A stretch of 64,000 bases of DNA from Flavobacterium humi (GTDB lineage Bacteria; Bacteroidota; Bacteroidia; Flavobacteriales; Flavobacteriaceae). Both the position numbers and the translations under genes were made by a program. Shown here in pieces: positions 8,051 to 16,658 of the stretch; position 1 is the first letter of the stretch; each line of letters opens with the position of its first letter. Below the pieces are notes generated by a model. That model saw nothing but the letters and a program-made list of their open reading frames with translations, was not told the origin of the DNA and did no database searches. The stretch lies in contig NZ_SRLH01000006.1 of NCBI RefSeq assembly GCF_004745595.1, positions 62,001 to 126,000 on the forward strand, written 5' to 3'.

Positions 8051-8929
8051 TTATTTGATTACGTTAATTTTCAGATACATCAAAAACGATTTAAAACCGG
8101 AATAGCAAAAAAACATGGATTGGAAACTCAACCGGTAATTTTCCTTTGCCTGCCGGTATTCTTTTTGCCTGTGATAAATGTAAGCAATTTTGGAGTACAT
8201 TTTGCTGCTCAAGCCGGCATGTTTTACAGAAGAAATAATTCCGCGTTTTTTTAGTTTGCCAATGCTTTTGAAATAATCATCATAATGATCCATATTCCTT
8301 TTTTTTGAAATATTCTGATCGTGTTTCCTTATGAATGCCAGTTTTTTTGCCGAATAATAAAAAGGAACCTTTGAAGCGGCCCTTAAATATAAATCAAGTT
8401 TGCCGTCAATCATGGATTCATCCAAAAAACCAATTTCTGCAAGTGTTTCTTTTTTAATGGTATACGTTGATAAGGCAAGGATTTTTTCTTGTAGTAACTC
8501 TGGTAACGCATTTCCCGAAAAACCTGTTTTATAGTTAAAAAAAACAATATCCGAAGTATCGCTTTTAGGGAAAGCGGCAGCGTCATGAATAACAAAACCG
8601 ATAGCCGGATTTTTAGTTACAATAGTGTTTATGGTTTCCAGCTTGTCCTTTGCCCAGATATCATCAGAATCCAGGACACTAATAAAATCACCTCCGGCAA
8701 GATGGAGGCCGCGATTGGTAACAGCACTCCTGTTCTTGCGTTTTTCATATTTGTAATACCGGAGCCGGCTGTCATTGAATTGCTTTACAACAGCTTCCGT
8801 ATTGTCTGTAGACCCGTCATCAATAATAATATGCTCAAAATCCGTATGGGTTTGGTCCAGGACACTTTGGATGGTTTCCGCAATCAAATGGGCCCTGTTA
8901 TGGGTTATGGTGACAATACTAAACTTCAT
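8051..8929 (-). CDS. glycosyltransferase family 2
   Basis: GT-A fold transferase that would add a sugar from a nucleotide-sugar or polyprenyl-phosphate donor on the cytoplasmic face. It begins FSIVTITHNRAHLIAETIQSV, followed by DDGSTDNT near residues 37-44 and the metal-binding DSDD near residue 87. The usual Q/RxxRW is not obvious; the C-terminal 90 residues are basic and end in a hydrophobic segment that may sit on the membrane. Its start overlaps the end of the ABC transporter gene by 11 bp, indicating coupled translation. Confidence 0.9.
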   Translation of the reverse strand: MKFSIVTITHNRAHLIAETIQSVLDQTHTDFEHIIIDDGSTDNTEAVVKQFNDSRLRYYKYEKRKNRSAVTNRGLHLAGGDFISVLDSDDIWAKDKLETINTIVTKNPAIGFVIHDAAAFPKSDTSDIVFFNYKTGFSGNALPELLQEKILALSTYTIKKETLAEIGFLDESMIDGKLDLYLRAASKVPFYYSAKKLAFIRKHDQNISKKRNMDHYDDYFKSIGKLKKRGIISSVKHAGLSSKMYSKIAYIYHRQKEYRQAKENYRLSFQSMFFCYSGFKSFLMYLKINVIK

Positions 8930-10619
8930 GTAAACTTCCTTTTTGCAATTGATATACGGTGTCGCAATAGCCCAAGGTTTTGGTATCGTGCGAAATAAGA
9001 ATTACCGTCAGTTTTTCTTTTTTGGACAGCTCCTGTATGTAATTCAGGATTTTGATTTCGTTTTCCTCATCGAGCTGATTTGTAGCTTCATCCAGGATCA
9101 AAATTTGCGGATTCGTATACAAAGCCCTGATAATGGCCAGTTTCTGTTTTTGCCCTCCCGATAATTTTTGCCCGTTATTGCCCGTCGGAGAGTAAATACC
9201 TTCTGGGGAATTTTGAATGATCTTATCAAAAAAGACCGCCTTTGTAAGGGTTTCAATTCTTTTAAAATCGATTTCGCTTTCTTTTTGGCCGATGGCAATA
9301 TTCTCCAAAATGGTCCCATTGAAAATATAAGGTTCCTGGGTCACATAGCCAATCAGGTTTAAATACGCATTTTTGTTTTCCGGGGTTATTTTCCTGGCGT
9401 CTAGGGTAATGGTGCCGGATTCAGCATCGATAAGTTGCAGCAAAATATGCAGCAATGTGGTTTTCCCTGTTCCGGACCTTCCGGTAATGCCAATGATTTC
9501 TCCCTTGCTTATTTGGAGGTTGATGTTTGAAATCAGTTTGTTTTCAGCCGAATAACTGAAAGATAGGCTGTCAATTTCCAATTGGTTCTCAAAATTGATT
9601 TTTAAGGTATCGGAAACTGATTTTGCATCCGTTGCGGTATTTTTCAGTATAGATTCGATGGTATAATCATAAGATTTAAGGCTGGAACCGGCAATAATCA
9701 ATTTGTTCAGCGAAGGAATCACCTTAAAAAAAACCGATGCCATAAAGGAAACCAGCAGGACATTCCTGGAGTTTTCATCCGGATTGTGAACCAGGTAGAA
9801 AACCAAAAAGCTCAAGACGATTATAATGGTAATTTCGAGGTATTTTGCGTTTGAATTCTTTAGGGTAGTCAGGAAAGCATAGGTTTTGTTCAGTTTTTTG
9901 TTAGAAGAATTGAATTTATCCAAAAAAGCATCTTCCTGCGCCGCACTTTTAATTTCAAAAAAACCATTGATCAGGTCCAGCAGGAAATTTACATTGTTCC
10001 TGTAATCGGAGGAAAGGCTTTTCTGTACTTTCTTTAATTTCCGGAAGGCATAAAAAACAAGGAATGCAACAATAAACAACAGTAGGGCAAATGTTGTAAT
10101 CTTTGGAAATAAAAAGAATCCCGCTCCCAAAACGAAGACGATAATAATGCCTTCGGAAATAATAGTGTTTAAGGAAAGCAATACATTATTGGCAAAATTA
10201 TTGGGGACTTCAATCGTATTTTTGATGATGTCGCCCTTGTCCTGATCTTGGTAAAAAAGATAATTGCCATGAATAAAAAGCTCGGTGTATTTTTTTGAAA
10301 TTTCCGAAGAAATAGCATAAATCAACCGGTTTTGGTAATTTATAAACAGAATGCTGACCATATTCTTCGCCATAAAAAAAACAATCAGCAAGGTTATGCT
10401 TAAAACCAGGTGTTCTTTCTGAAACAGGAATTGCAGGTATTTGTTCCCGAATTTGGACTGCGTATCGATGGCGAGCATCAGAAAAGGAAGCAGATACGCT
10501 ACAGATACTAAATCCAGGAGGACATTGCTGAGCGAAAATCCGAAAAAAGGCAAGAGTTTCTTTCGGTATTTGTCAGGTACACAGCTGATTATTGCTTTTA
10601 TTTTACTTTTAGTGATCAT
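8919..10619 (-). CDS. ABC exporter with fused permease and ATPase (PglK/MsbA-like)
   Basis: Half-transporter of 566 residues. The N-terminal 310 or so hold about six membrane helices (for example around 23-50, 70-95, 150-200, 250-280). The C-terminal ATPase has Walker A GRSGTGKTT near residue 375, signature LSGGQKQKLA, Walker B ILILDEATNQLD and H-loop SHD. Such proteins flip lipid-linked sugars or lipids. Lying between GT4 and GT2 genes, with 11-bp overlaps on both sides, it is the likely exporter of the glycosylated product of this cluster. That role is inference from context. Confidence 0.88.
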   Translation of the reverse strand: MITKSKIKAIISCVPDKYRKKLLPFFGFSLSNVLLDLVSVAYLLPFLMLAIDTQSKFGNKYLQFLFQKEHLVLSITLLIVFFMAKNMVSILFINYQNRLIYAISSEISKKYTELFIHGNYLFYQDQDKGDIIKNTIEVPNNFANNVLLSLNTIISEGIIIVFVLGAGFFLFPKITTFALLLFIVAFLVFYAFRKLKKVQKSLSSDYRNNVNFLLDLINGFFEIKSAAQEDAFLDKFNSSNKKLNKTYAFLTTLKNSNAKYLEITIIIVLSFLVFYLVHNPDENSRNVLLVSFMASVFFKVIPSLNKLIIAGSSLKSYDYTIESILKNTATDAKSVSDTLKINFENQLEIDSLSFSYSAENKLISNINLQISKGEIIGITGRSGTGKTTLLHILLQLIDAESGTITLDARKITPENKNAYLNLIGYVTQEPYIFNGTILENIAIGQKESEIDFKRIETLTKAVFFDKIIQNSPEGIYSPTGNNGQKLSGGQKQKLAIIRALYTNPQILILDEATNQLDEENEIKILNYIQELSKKEKLTVILISHDTKTLGYCDTVYQLQKGSLHEV

Positions 10620-11646
10620 ATATGTCCTGATAGTGTTGTACCGTTTTTTCTAGTAAAAAAGTATTTTTCCCGGCTTCAGAAAAGGATCCCGAAAGCAATT
10701 TGCGGCAGGCTTCAGCCATTTCATTTTTGGTATGGGCTATGATCCAGTTTGGAGATTCAGCGGCACTGCCCACCTTTTTGGACACGATCATCGTTTTGCT
10801 TTGCAGCGCTTCGGCAAAAATCATCCCAAAACCTTCAAACTCGCTGGGATGCAATAAAATTTTGGATTGGGCCAGGTAATGCATGGTTTGCTTATAACTC
10901 AATTTCCCTTTCAGTAAAATAATATCATTCAAATGAAGCAACTGTATTTTTTCCTGCAATTCGTTGTGTAAAACCCCATCACCAATGATAATGGCTTTGA
11001 TTGGTTTTTCCTTGGCTATTTCGGCAATGATTTCAATAAAAAGCATGTAGTTCTTTAAGGGAATCAGGGAGCCAATGCCGATAATATCAATGGTTTTGCT
11101 TTCCGACGGGCTAAAATCATCCGGATTGATCCCGAAGGGGATAATAGCTGTCCGGGCGTTGTAATTTTTGTGGAAAACACCTTGATGGAATGGCGAAAGC
11201 GTAATGAGTTCCATCTTCTTCAAAGGTAATATCCCGACATATTTATTTCCTTTCAAAGCATCCTGGCCCATTAAGGTTACGATATGTTTTGTCTTATTTT
11301 TTACCGAAAACCAATGCCCGACCAAAGCACACTCGCCCAGCCAGAAACTGTGTAAGGCAGTAATCGGTTTCTCACGGTTGAGCTGTTTTAAAAACCGGTA
11401 GGCCTTATGCCAAAGCATTATTTTAGAAATAAAAGGGCTGCTTCCCAAAGTGTACACCTGGATGCCATTCCAGGTATAAGCTGATTTTTTCTTCGGATAA
11501 TGAAAGGAAACAACAGTAATTTCATATCCGGTATAATCAAGTAAAGCTTTTGCATAGAGGTGCAATGCCGGAATACAGCTGGTATCGGCTTCACTTTCAG
11601 GAAAACCCGGCGTCAGGATTACGATATGGTTATTTTTTTTTGACAA
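10609..11646 (-). CDS. glycosyltransferase family 4
   Basis: GT-B fold retaining glycosyltransferase, 345 residues. The N-terminal domain begins with VILTPGFPESEADTSC; the C-terminal donor domain has IIGIGSLIPLKN, IIGDGVLH and the E-x7-E signature in EFEGFGMIFAEAL. Donor and acceptor sugars cannot be read from sequence. It overlaps the upstream membrane protein gene by 17 bp and the downstream ABC gene by 11 bp, so it is co-translated with both. Confidence 0.9.
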   Translation of the reverse strand: MSKKNNHIVILTPGFPESEADTSCIPALHLYAKALLDYTGYEITVVSFHYPKKKSAYTWNGIQVYTLGSSPFISKIMLWHKAYRFLKQLNREKPITALHSFWLGECALVGHWFSVKNKTKHIVTLMGQDALKGNKYVGILPLKKMELITLSPFHQGVFHKNYNARTAIIPFGINPDDFSPSESKTIDIIGIGSLIPLKNYMLFIEIIAEIAKEKPIKAIIIGDGVLHNELQEKIQLLHLNDIILLKGKLSYKQTMHYLAQSKILLHPSEFEGFGMIFAEALQSKTMIVSKKVGSAAESPNWIIAHTKNEMAEACRKLLSGSFSEAGKNTFLLEKTVQHYQDIYDH

Positions 11647-13042
11647 TACGGTACAAATTGAAATCCCCGGGAAGGTTTTGCAGTTTTTCTAATTGGTAGT
11701 CCTTTTTTGCGGTTTCCCAATTAAGCCACGGATTCTTCCCTTTCCATTGCTTTTTAAGTTGTTTTTCGTTGACTAAAAGTAAGGCATTTTTTTCAAAATC
11801 GAGAAGTTTTTCCTTCCATAAGCTTTTGTACCTAAAATCCAGTTTCCTGTTTTTCAAAGCAATGTCAATATCAAAGGAATATAGCGTGTTTCCTTCGAAT
11901 GGCCTGATTTCATTTGCAATGTTTTTTTCCAATGTGTTCCTTTCGTAAAAAGGCCTTCCGTAATAAAACCCTAGGGAAAGCTGTAACAGCAGGACAAGAT
12001 AAAAGACGGTTTTCTGGTTTTTTACAATCGCAAACAACTCTTTCAATAATGGGAAAAGAAAAACAATGATTAACGGGAAAGACAATATCAGGAAGCGTTT
12101 GTTTTGAAAGGGAATACCACCCAGGAAAAAAGCATATAGTAGGATGGAGGCCAGCAGTATTTTTTGGTATTTATGGAATTTCAGGCTACCGTGTTTAAAT
12201 AAAACGATGGGCAGTAAAACCCCAAAAAACAAGAAGGATGGATGGAAAAAGTTGAAAAAGGCATATACCAGGTTGCTATAACGGTTGTGCATTTCACCAT
12301 CGATTGTACTGAAATCGCTTCGGAACAGGTTTAGAAAAGACCAGGACCGCAACCACTGATGGGACAGGAACTGCAAGCTGTTTTGGGAACGGATGGCAAT
12401 ATGCGGCAGGGCAACCCAACCGGCTGCCAACATCGAAAATAAAAGAGAAAGATATCCTTTATTCCTAATCAGCTGGACAAACGCGGCCAGGCAAAAGGGG
12501 ATCAAGATTACGCCGGCAGCATAACGTGTGAGCAGTGCCAAAACACTCAAAACAGAGCCGAAGATAAAATTCCTATTGTTGTTTTTTTCCATAAAAAGCA
12601 AAAAGGAATAAACGCCAAGGGTCGTAAAACAACAGGCCAACAGGTCAGACATGGCCAACAAGCCATGGATAAGGATTATGGGTGACAGCGTAAAACACAA
12701 GAAAGGAATAGGGCCGTTCGTGTTTTCGGGGTAAACCAATCGGATGGTTTTTTCGAGGTAAACCGAAGTAATCCCAAGTGAAAGGATCGAAACCAGCTGC
12801 AAGGCAATGCTTGTATTGGGAATGATGAAACTCAAAAGACTACCGAAAACCGGATAATAAACACCCCAAAAATAATCTCCGGGCGCTTTTCCTGTTTCCA
12901 TAAAAGTTTTCAAGGCTTCAGTATACCTTAGGTATTCATAGGAATCCTGCCCGTACAGCCCATCGAATGAAAATCCGTAATAGAGTGCCATCCAAAGCAA
13001 AACCGGAGAGAAATAACGAAGATACTGTAATTTGATTTCCAA
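11630..13042 (-). CDS. multispanning membrane protein, GT39/ArnT-like
   Basis: A 470-residue integral membrane protein with about ten hydrophobic helices in the first 350 residues and a soluble C-terminal 110. After the first helix comes a periplasmic loop with acidic residues (FSFDGLYGQDSYEYLRYTEA), the position of the catalytic Asp/Glu in polyprenyl-phosphate-dependent GT-C glycosyltransferases. On that basis I read it as a GT-C/PMT-type transferase acting at the outer face of the membrane, but the similarity is topological and no signature is decisive. It lies 4 bp after a radical-SAM gene and overlaps the GT4 gene. Confidence 0.7.
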   Translation of the reverse strand: MEIKLQYLRYFSPVLLWMALYYGFSFDGLYGQDSYEYLRYTEALKTFMETGKAPGDYFWGVYYPVFGSLLSFIIPNTSIALQLVSILSLGITSVYLEKTIRLVYPENTNGPIPFLCFTLSPIILIHGLLAMSDLLACCFTTLGVYSFLLFMEKNNNRNFIFGSVLSVLALLTRYAAGVILIPFCLAAFVQLIRNKGYLSLLFSMLAAGWVALPHIAIRSQNSLQFLSHQWLRSWSFLNLFRSDFSTIDGEMHNRYSNLVYAFFNFFHPSFLFFGVLLPIVLFKHGSLKFHKYQKILLASILLYAFFLGGIPFQNKRFLILSFPLIIVFLFPLLKELFAIVKNQKTVFYLVLLLQLSLGFYYGRPFYERNTLEKNIANEIRPFEGNTLYSFDIDIALKNRKLDFRYKSLWKEKLLDFEKNALLLVNEKQLKKQWKGKNPWLNWETAKKDYQLEKLQNLPGDFNLYRIVKKK

Positions 13043-13046
13043 AATC

Positions 13047-14429
13047 TTACCTATTGATTAGCATTAAAGAACTGGCCAAAACGGATTTGATTTTCAGTTT
13101 CAGCATTTTTGCAATATCCGGACGGTGTTTTTTCTTCCATTCCCGATGGAATTCCACTTCGTTAACCACTTTGGAAACCGCATAATCATAGTATTTCCGG
13201 GTGTAGTTTCTCTTAAAATCAATTTCCCTGTCGGTTGAAGTTTCCCAATCAGGTTTATTGGTAATTTGATTTTCAATTTCAGTATACAGGGAAGTCCCTT
13301 TTATAGGATACGCAATGGTGATGGTATAATGAGTAGGATCGGCTTCCTTGAGATATTGTATCGTTTGGAGTATGTCCGTTTCCTTTTCCCCCGGATAGCC
13401 TACCATGATAAAGGTTCCGGTTTCAATTCCCAGTGCGTTAGTGTTCTGGATCATTTTTTTGACATGGTTTATATCCACGCGCCGGTCCATGGCATCAATG
13501 ATCTTTTGCGAACCGCTTTCGGCACCAATCCAAATACGGAAACAACCGGCTTCCTTGAGCAAGCGCAGGATTTCATCATTTAAGCGTTCAGCACGGGTAA
13601 TGCACTCAAAACGGATTTGGGCGCCCTGTCGGACTACTTCTTCATGGAAAGCGGTCAGCCATTTGTGGCTTATGGTAAAAACATCGTCTACAAACCAAAT
13701 GGCGTCCGGATTGTATTTATCCTTGAGCATTTTCATTTCCTGCGCGACCAAGTGCGGTGGCCGTCGCCTGTAACTCTGGCCGTATACTGCGGTGCTGCAC
13801 CATTTGCAGGTGTAAGGGCAGCCGCGTTGCGTAGAAATAGTCATGGAACTTTCCCCATGGTTGTTTTTCCAGGTTTCCAGGTATTTCTCGTTTGGGATAG
13901 CATCGCGGTTGGGCAACGGAAGCTCATCGAGTTCCTTAAATTTAGTCCTTTCGGGGTTTTTTACCACGATTCCGTTTTCCAGGTAAGCAATTCCGGCTAC
14001 TGCCGAAAAATCACCATTGGCCATAATGGCCGTGTACAGCTCGTGTGTGGTTTCTTCGCCCTCGCCAATAATCAGGAAATCGGCACCGGTTTTCAGGTAA
14101 TTTTCCAGGTTGAAGGTCACGTCGGGCCCACCCAGGATTATTTTAGGGAAGCCGTAGGTTTGCGTTTTTAATTTTTTGATCAGTTTGACGACTTCTATTT
14201 TGGTCATCAAATTGGTGTAAATAGAAATGACTTTCGGTTTTTTTTCCAGGATGAAATCCAATTGCATCGATTGGGAATAAAAAGTGCTGTCGAAAACATC
14301 ATTGGGGATATCCTTGCTTAGCAGATAGGCCGAAACATACAACAAACCCAATGGCGGATAGGGTTTCATTATTTTTTGTTCCTTCGGGTCATCGGACAAA
14401 TAATAAGCATGTGTAAACAGGATACTCAT
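13047..14429 (-). CDS. B12-binding-type radical SAM protein
   Basis: Residues 1-150 form the cobalamin-binding-type domain (PYPPLGLLYVSAYL, ILGGPDVTF, GEGEE); the His-on DxHxxG motif is absent. The radical-SAM core has C204-x3-C208-x2-C211 (RGCPYTCKWC), then WFVDDVFT and IWIGAESGSQ. It resembles the protein of 15198-16658 along its length: both begin LFxHxYY followed by a DPK or DPKE stretch and PPLG, and share GAESxSQKIxDAMD. The two are clearly paralogues on either side of a methyltransferase gene whose end overlaps this start by 4 bp. Substrate unknown. Confidence 0.88.
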   Translation of the reverse strand: MSILFTHAYYLSDDPKEQKIMKPYPPLGLLYVSAYLLSKDIPNDVFDSTFYSQSMQLDFILEKKPKVISIYTNLMTKIEVVKLIKKLKTQTYGFPKIILGGPDVTFNLENYLKTGADFLIIGEGEETTHELYTAIMANGDFSAVAGIAYLENGIVVKNPERTKFKELDELPLPNRDAIPNEKYLETWKNNHGESSMTISTQRGCPYTCKWCSTAVYGQSYRRRPPHLVAQEMKMLKDKYNPDAIWFVDDVFTISHKWLTAFHEEVVRQGAQIRFECITRAERLNDEILRLLKEAGCFRIWIGAESGSQKIIDAMDRRVDINHVKKMIQNTNALGIETGTFIMVGYPGEKETDILQTIQYLKEADPTHYTITIAYPIKGTSLYTEIENQITNKPDWETSTDREIDFKRNYTRKYYDYAVSKVVNEVEFHREWKKKHRPDIAKMLKLKIKSVLASSLMLINR

Positions 14430-15208
14430 TTTTTTTGCAGTGTTATCAGATAATGATCGGCATATTTTGATAAAAACGAATGTTTTCCGGCGGTATTTTC
14501 CAGCGAATGCAAAACCGAAACCAGTTTGGGCCTGCTCCTGAAAAAAGGTTCCAGATAGGACGGCGGTATGAAAAAGCCGATCGGCTTCAACAGTCTGATC
14601 CTGAAATCGGCCGAAGCCAAATGGGTAACTTCCTTCGGATTGAAATAATTGGTTTTTATATTTTCGCCATCAACATTGGCTACGACATTTTCTTTTTTCC
14701 TTCGGAAAACGGATTTGAAATCGGCTTTCGCCAAAAAATAAAGCTGTTCCCATAGGGTGTTTTTCGGCATGATGACCAAAACCAATTGCCCGTTTTGGGT
14801 AAGCAGGCCGGATGCGTTTTTTAAAAATTGCCCCAATTCTGTTTTTGTAAGGCAGTTGAGCCCACCGAAATTTGAAAAAATCAAATCGAATTTTTCATCC
14901 GGGAACGGTTGGGGCAGCCGGTTTATATCTACTTGCCTGAAGTTGAGGTTTTCCAGGTTGGTTTTTTTCTCGGCAACAGCAACCATCAAAGGGGAAATGT
15001 CGGTTGCCGTTACCGTATAGTTTTGTTTGGCCAGCCAAATGGCATCTTCGCCCGTGCCGCAATTGATTTCCAGGATGTTTTGTATCCGGTTTTCCTCCAA
15101 GATACCCCTCAAGTGACGGTACACCAGGTTCCGCTGTAATTTCCCGATTACCGTGTGGGTAAAAGAGTTGTCATAGTTGGCAGCCGCTATGTCAAAACTA
15201 GCGTTCAT
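14426..15208 (-). CDS. class I SAM methyltransferase (UbiE-like)
   Basis: 260-residue SAM-dependent methyltransferase. Motif I is LEINCGTGEDAIWLA near residues 46-60, post-I VTATDIS, then VDINRLPQPF and the strand LIFSNFGGLN. The last 90 residues form a basic cap with hydrophobic stretches (FFIPPSYLEPFF), compatible with a lipid or membrane-bound acceptor. It overlaps the upstream radical-SAM gene by 11 bp and the downstream one by 4 bp, so the two radical-SAM enzymes and this methyltransferase probably act on one pathway. Substrate not known. Confidence 0.85.
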   Translation of the reverse strand: MNASFDIAAANYDNSFTHTVIGKLQRNLVYRHLRGILEENRIQNILEINCGTGEDAIWLAKQNYTVTATDISPLMVAVAEKKTNLENLNFRQVDINRLPQPFPDEKFDLIFSNFGGLNCLTKTELGQFLKNASGLLTQNGQLVLVIMPKNTLWEQLYFLAKADFKSVFRRKKENVVANVDGENIKTNYFNPKEVTHLASADFRIRLLKPIGFFIPPSYLEPFFRSRPKLVSVLHSLENTAGKHSFLSKYADHYLITLQKK

Positions 15209-16658
15209 GGGCTTGTTTTTTTAAATACAAAGAATCGGCAAAAGCGCTTGGGATATAATACGCTAATTTGGCAATGGATTTGATTTTCCGGAAAGACAAG
15301 TGCATCGGGTTCCTGGCAATCGTTTTTAAGTTTACGAAACCCTGGCTTTTGCGGTATTCCTTATGGACGAACCGCTGCAGTTTCCGGTAATAATCGGATT
15401 TGAAAGTCCCTCTGAACATCATTTCCAGGTCATCTGAATCTTTCCAGTTCGATTTTTCCTTTAGGTCATTTTTGACTTTTTCATAAAACAAAGTCCCGGG
15501 CAACGGATAGGAAACCGAAATACCGATATTGTCCGGCATCAGCTCTTTTACCATGGCGATGGTTTTTTGTATATCGGACTGGTTCTCTGTAAGGTAGCCA
15601 AATTGCAGGAAGAAGGCGACGCGGATATTTTTGGCTTTCAACATTTTGGTAGCCTCATAAATCTGTGCTACTTTCGTGCCTTTGTCCATAGCATCGAGTA
15701 TTTTTTGGGAAGCACTTTCGGCACCGACCCAAACCTCTTCCAATCCTGATTTTGCCAGCACATCGATGGTGTCTTCTTTTAAGAGCAGGTCAACCCGGCT
15801 TTGGATGTAATACCGTATCTTCAGGTTTTGCTGCTGTAATTCGGAATAGAATTCCTGTACCCAATTTGGTTTTAACCCAAAAATATCGTCACACATCCAA
15901 AAACGATCTACCCCGAACGTGTCTTTCAGATAGCGGATGTGGTCTGCTATGTATTTCGGCGAATGCGCATGGTAACGGTTCCCATAAATAGGCTTGGCGC
16001 ACCAATTGCATTTGTAAGGGCACCCCCGTGTGGTGGCGATGTTTAAGGTAAAATCCTGACGGCTTTGTTTCCAGATATTTTTATAATCTTCCATGGCAAC
16101 CAGGTCCCAGGCCGGCAAGGGCAACTGGTCCAAATCCTGGAGGACGCTGCGTTTCGGGTGGACTTTGACCTGGTTTTCCTCCGAATGCACAATTCCGGGG
16201 ATAAGGGCTACCGATTCGTTTTTTTCAAGGGAATTTATAAGTTCCAAAAGCGTCATTTCTCCTTCGCCCTGAATGATAAAATCGGCACCTTTTTCCAAAT
16301 ATTTCCCATAATGGTCCGTAGCATCGGAACTGCAGACAATCACGGTGCAATTTTGTTCCTTGCCCAGGCAGATCATTTCAAAACAGGCTTCCCGCATGTT
16401 GGTCAGGCACATTTTAGTCAGATAATTGAAGCCATCGTCATAAATGACCAGGTATTTGGGCTTTTTCTCTTGTATCACAAACCGGATTTCGGAAGGGCCG
16501 TTAAGCAGGTTGGTGTCGAATAAATCAACCTCATATCTGTTTTCCCGCAGTAAAGAAGCAGCATATAGTGTCCCTAAAGGTGGAAAAGGTGTTTTGTTCT
16601 TCCATTGTTTCGGGTCAAGCCTGTAATAATACGAATGTGAAAAAAGGATATCAAGCAT
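15198..16658 (-). CDS. B12-binding-type radical SAM protein
   Basis: 486 residues when begun at the ATG at 16658 (MLDILFSHSYYYRL), which aligns with its paralogue at 13047-14429 and overlaps the upstream gene by only 8 bp; the in-frame ATG at 16703 would add 15 Ser/Lys-rich residues and a 53-bp overlap. The cobalamin-type domain (PFPPLGTLYAASLL, GEGEM) precedes the radical-SAM core with C213-x3-C217-x2-C220 (RGCPYKCNWC), WMCDDIFGL and WVGAESASQ. Like its paralogue it lacks DxHxxG. It is the second gene of the cluster, after a nucleotidyltransferase. Confidence 0.88.
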   Translation of the reverse strand: MLDILFSHSYYYRLDPKQWKNKTPFPPLGTLYAASLLRENRYEVDLFDTNLLNGPSEIRFVIQEKKPKYLVIYDDGFNYLTKMCLTNMREACFEMICLGKEQNCTVIVCSSDATDHYGKYLEKGADFIIQGEGEMTLLELINSLEKNESVALIPGIVHSEENQVKVHPKRSVLQDLDQLPLPAWDLVAMEDYKNIWKQSRQDFTLNIATTRGCPYKCNWCAKPIYGNRYHAHSPKYIADHIRYLKDTFGVDRFWMCDDIFGLKPNWVQEFYSELQQQNLKIRYYIQSRVDLLLKEDTIDVLAKSGLEEVWVGAESASQKILDAMDKGTKVAQIYEATKMLKAKNIRVAFFLQFGYLTENQSDIQKTIAMVKELMPDNIGISVSYPLPGTLFYEKVKNDLKEKSNWKDSDDLEMMFRGTFKSDYYRKLQRFVHKEYRKSQGFVNLKTIARNPMHLSFRKIKSIAKLAYYIPSAFADSLYLKKQAHER

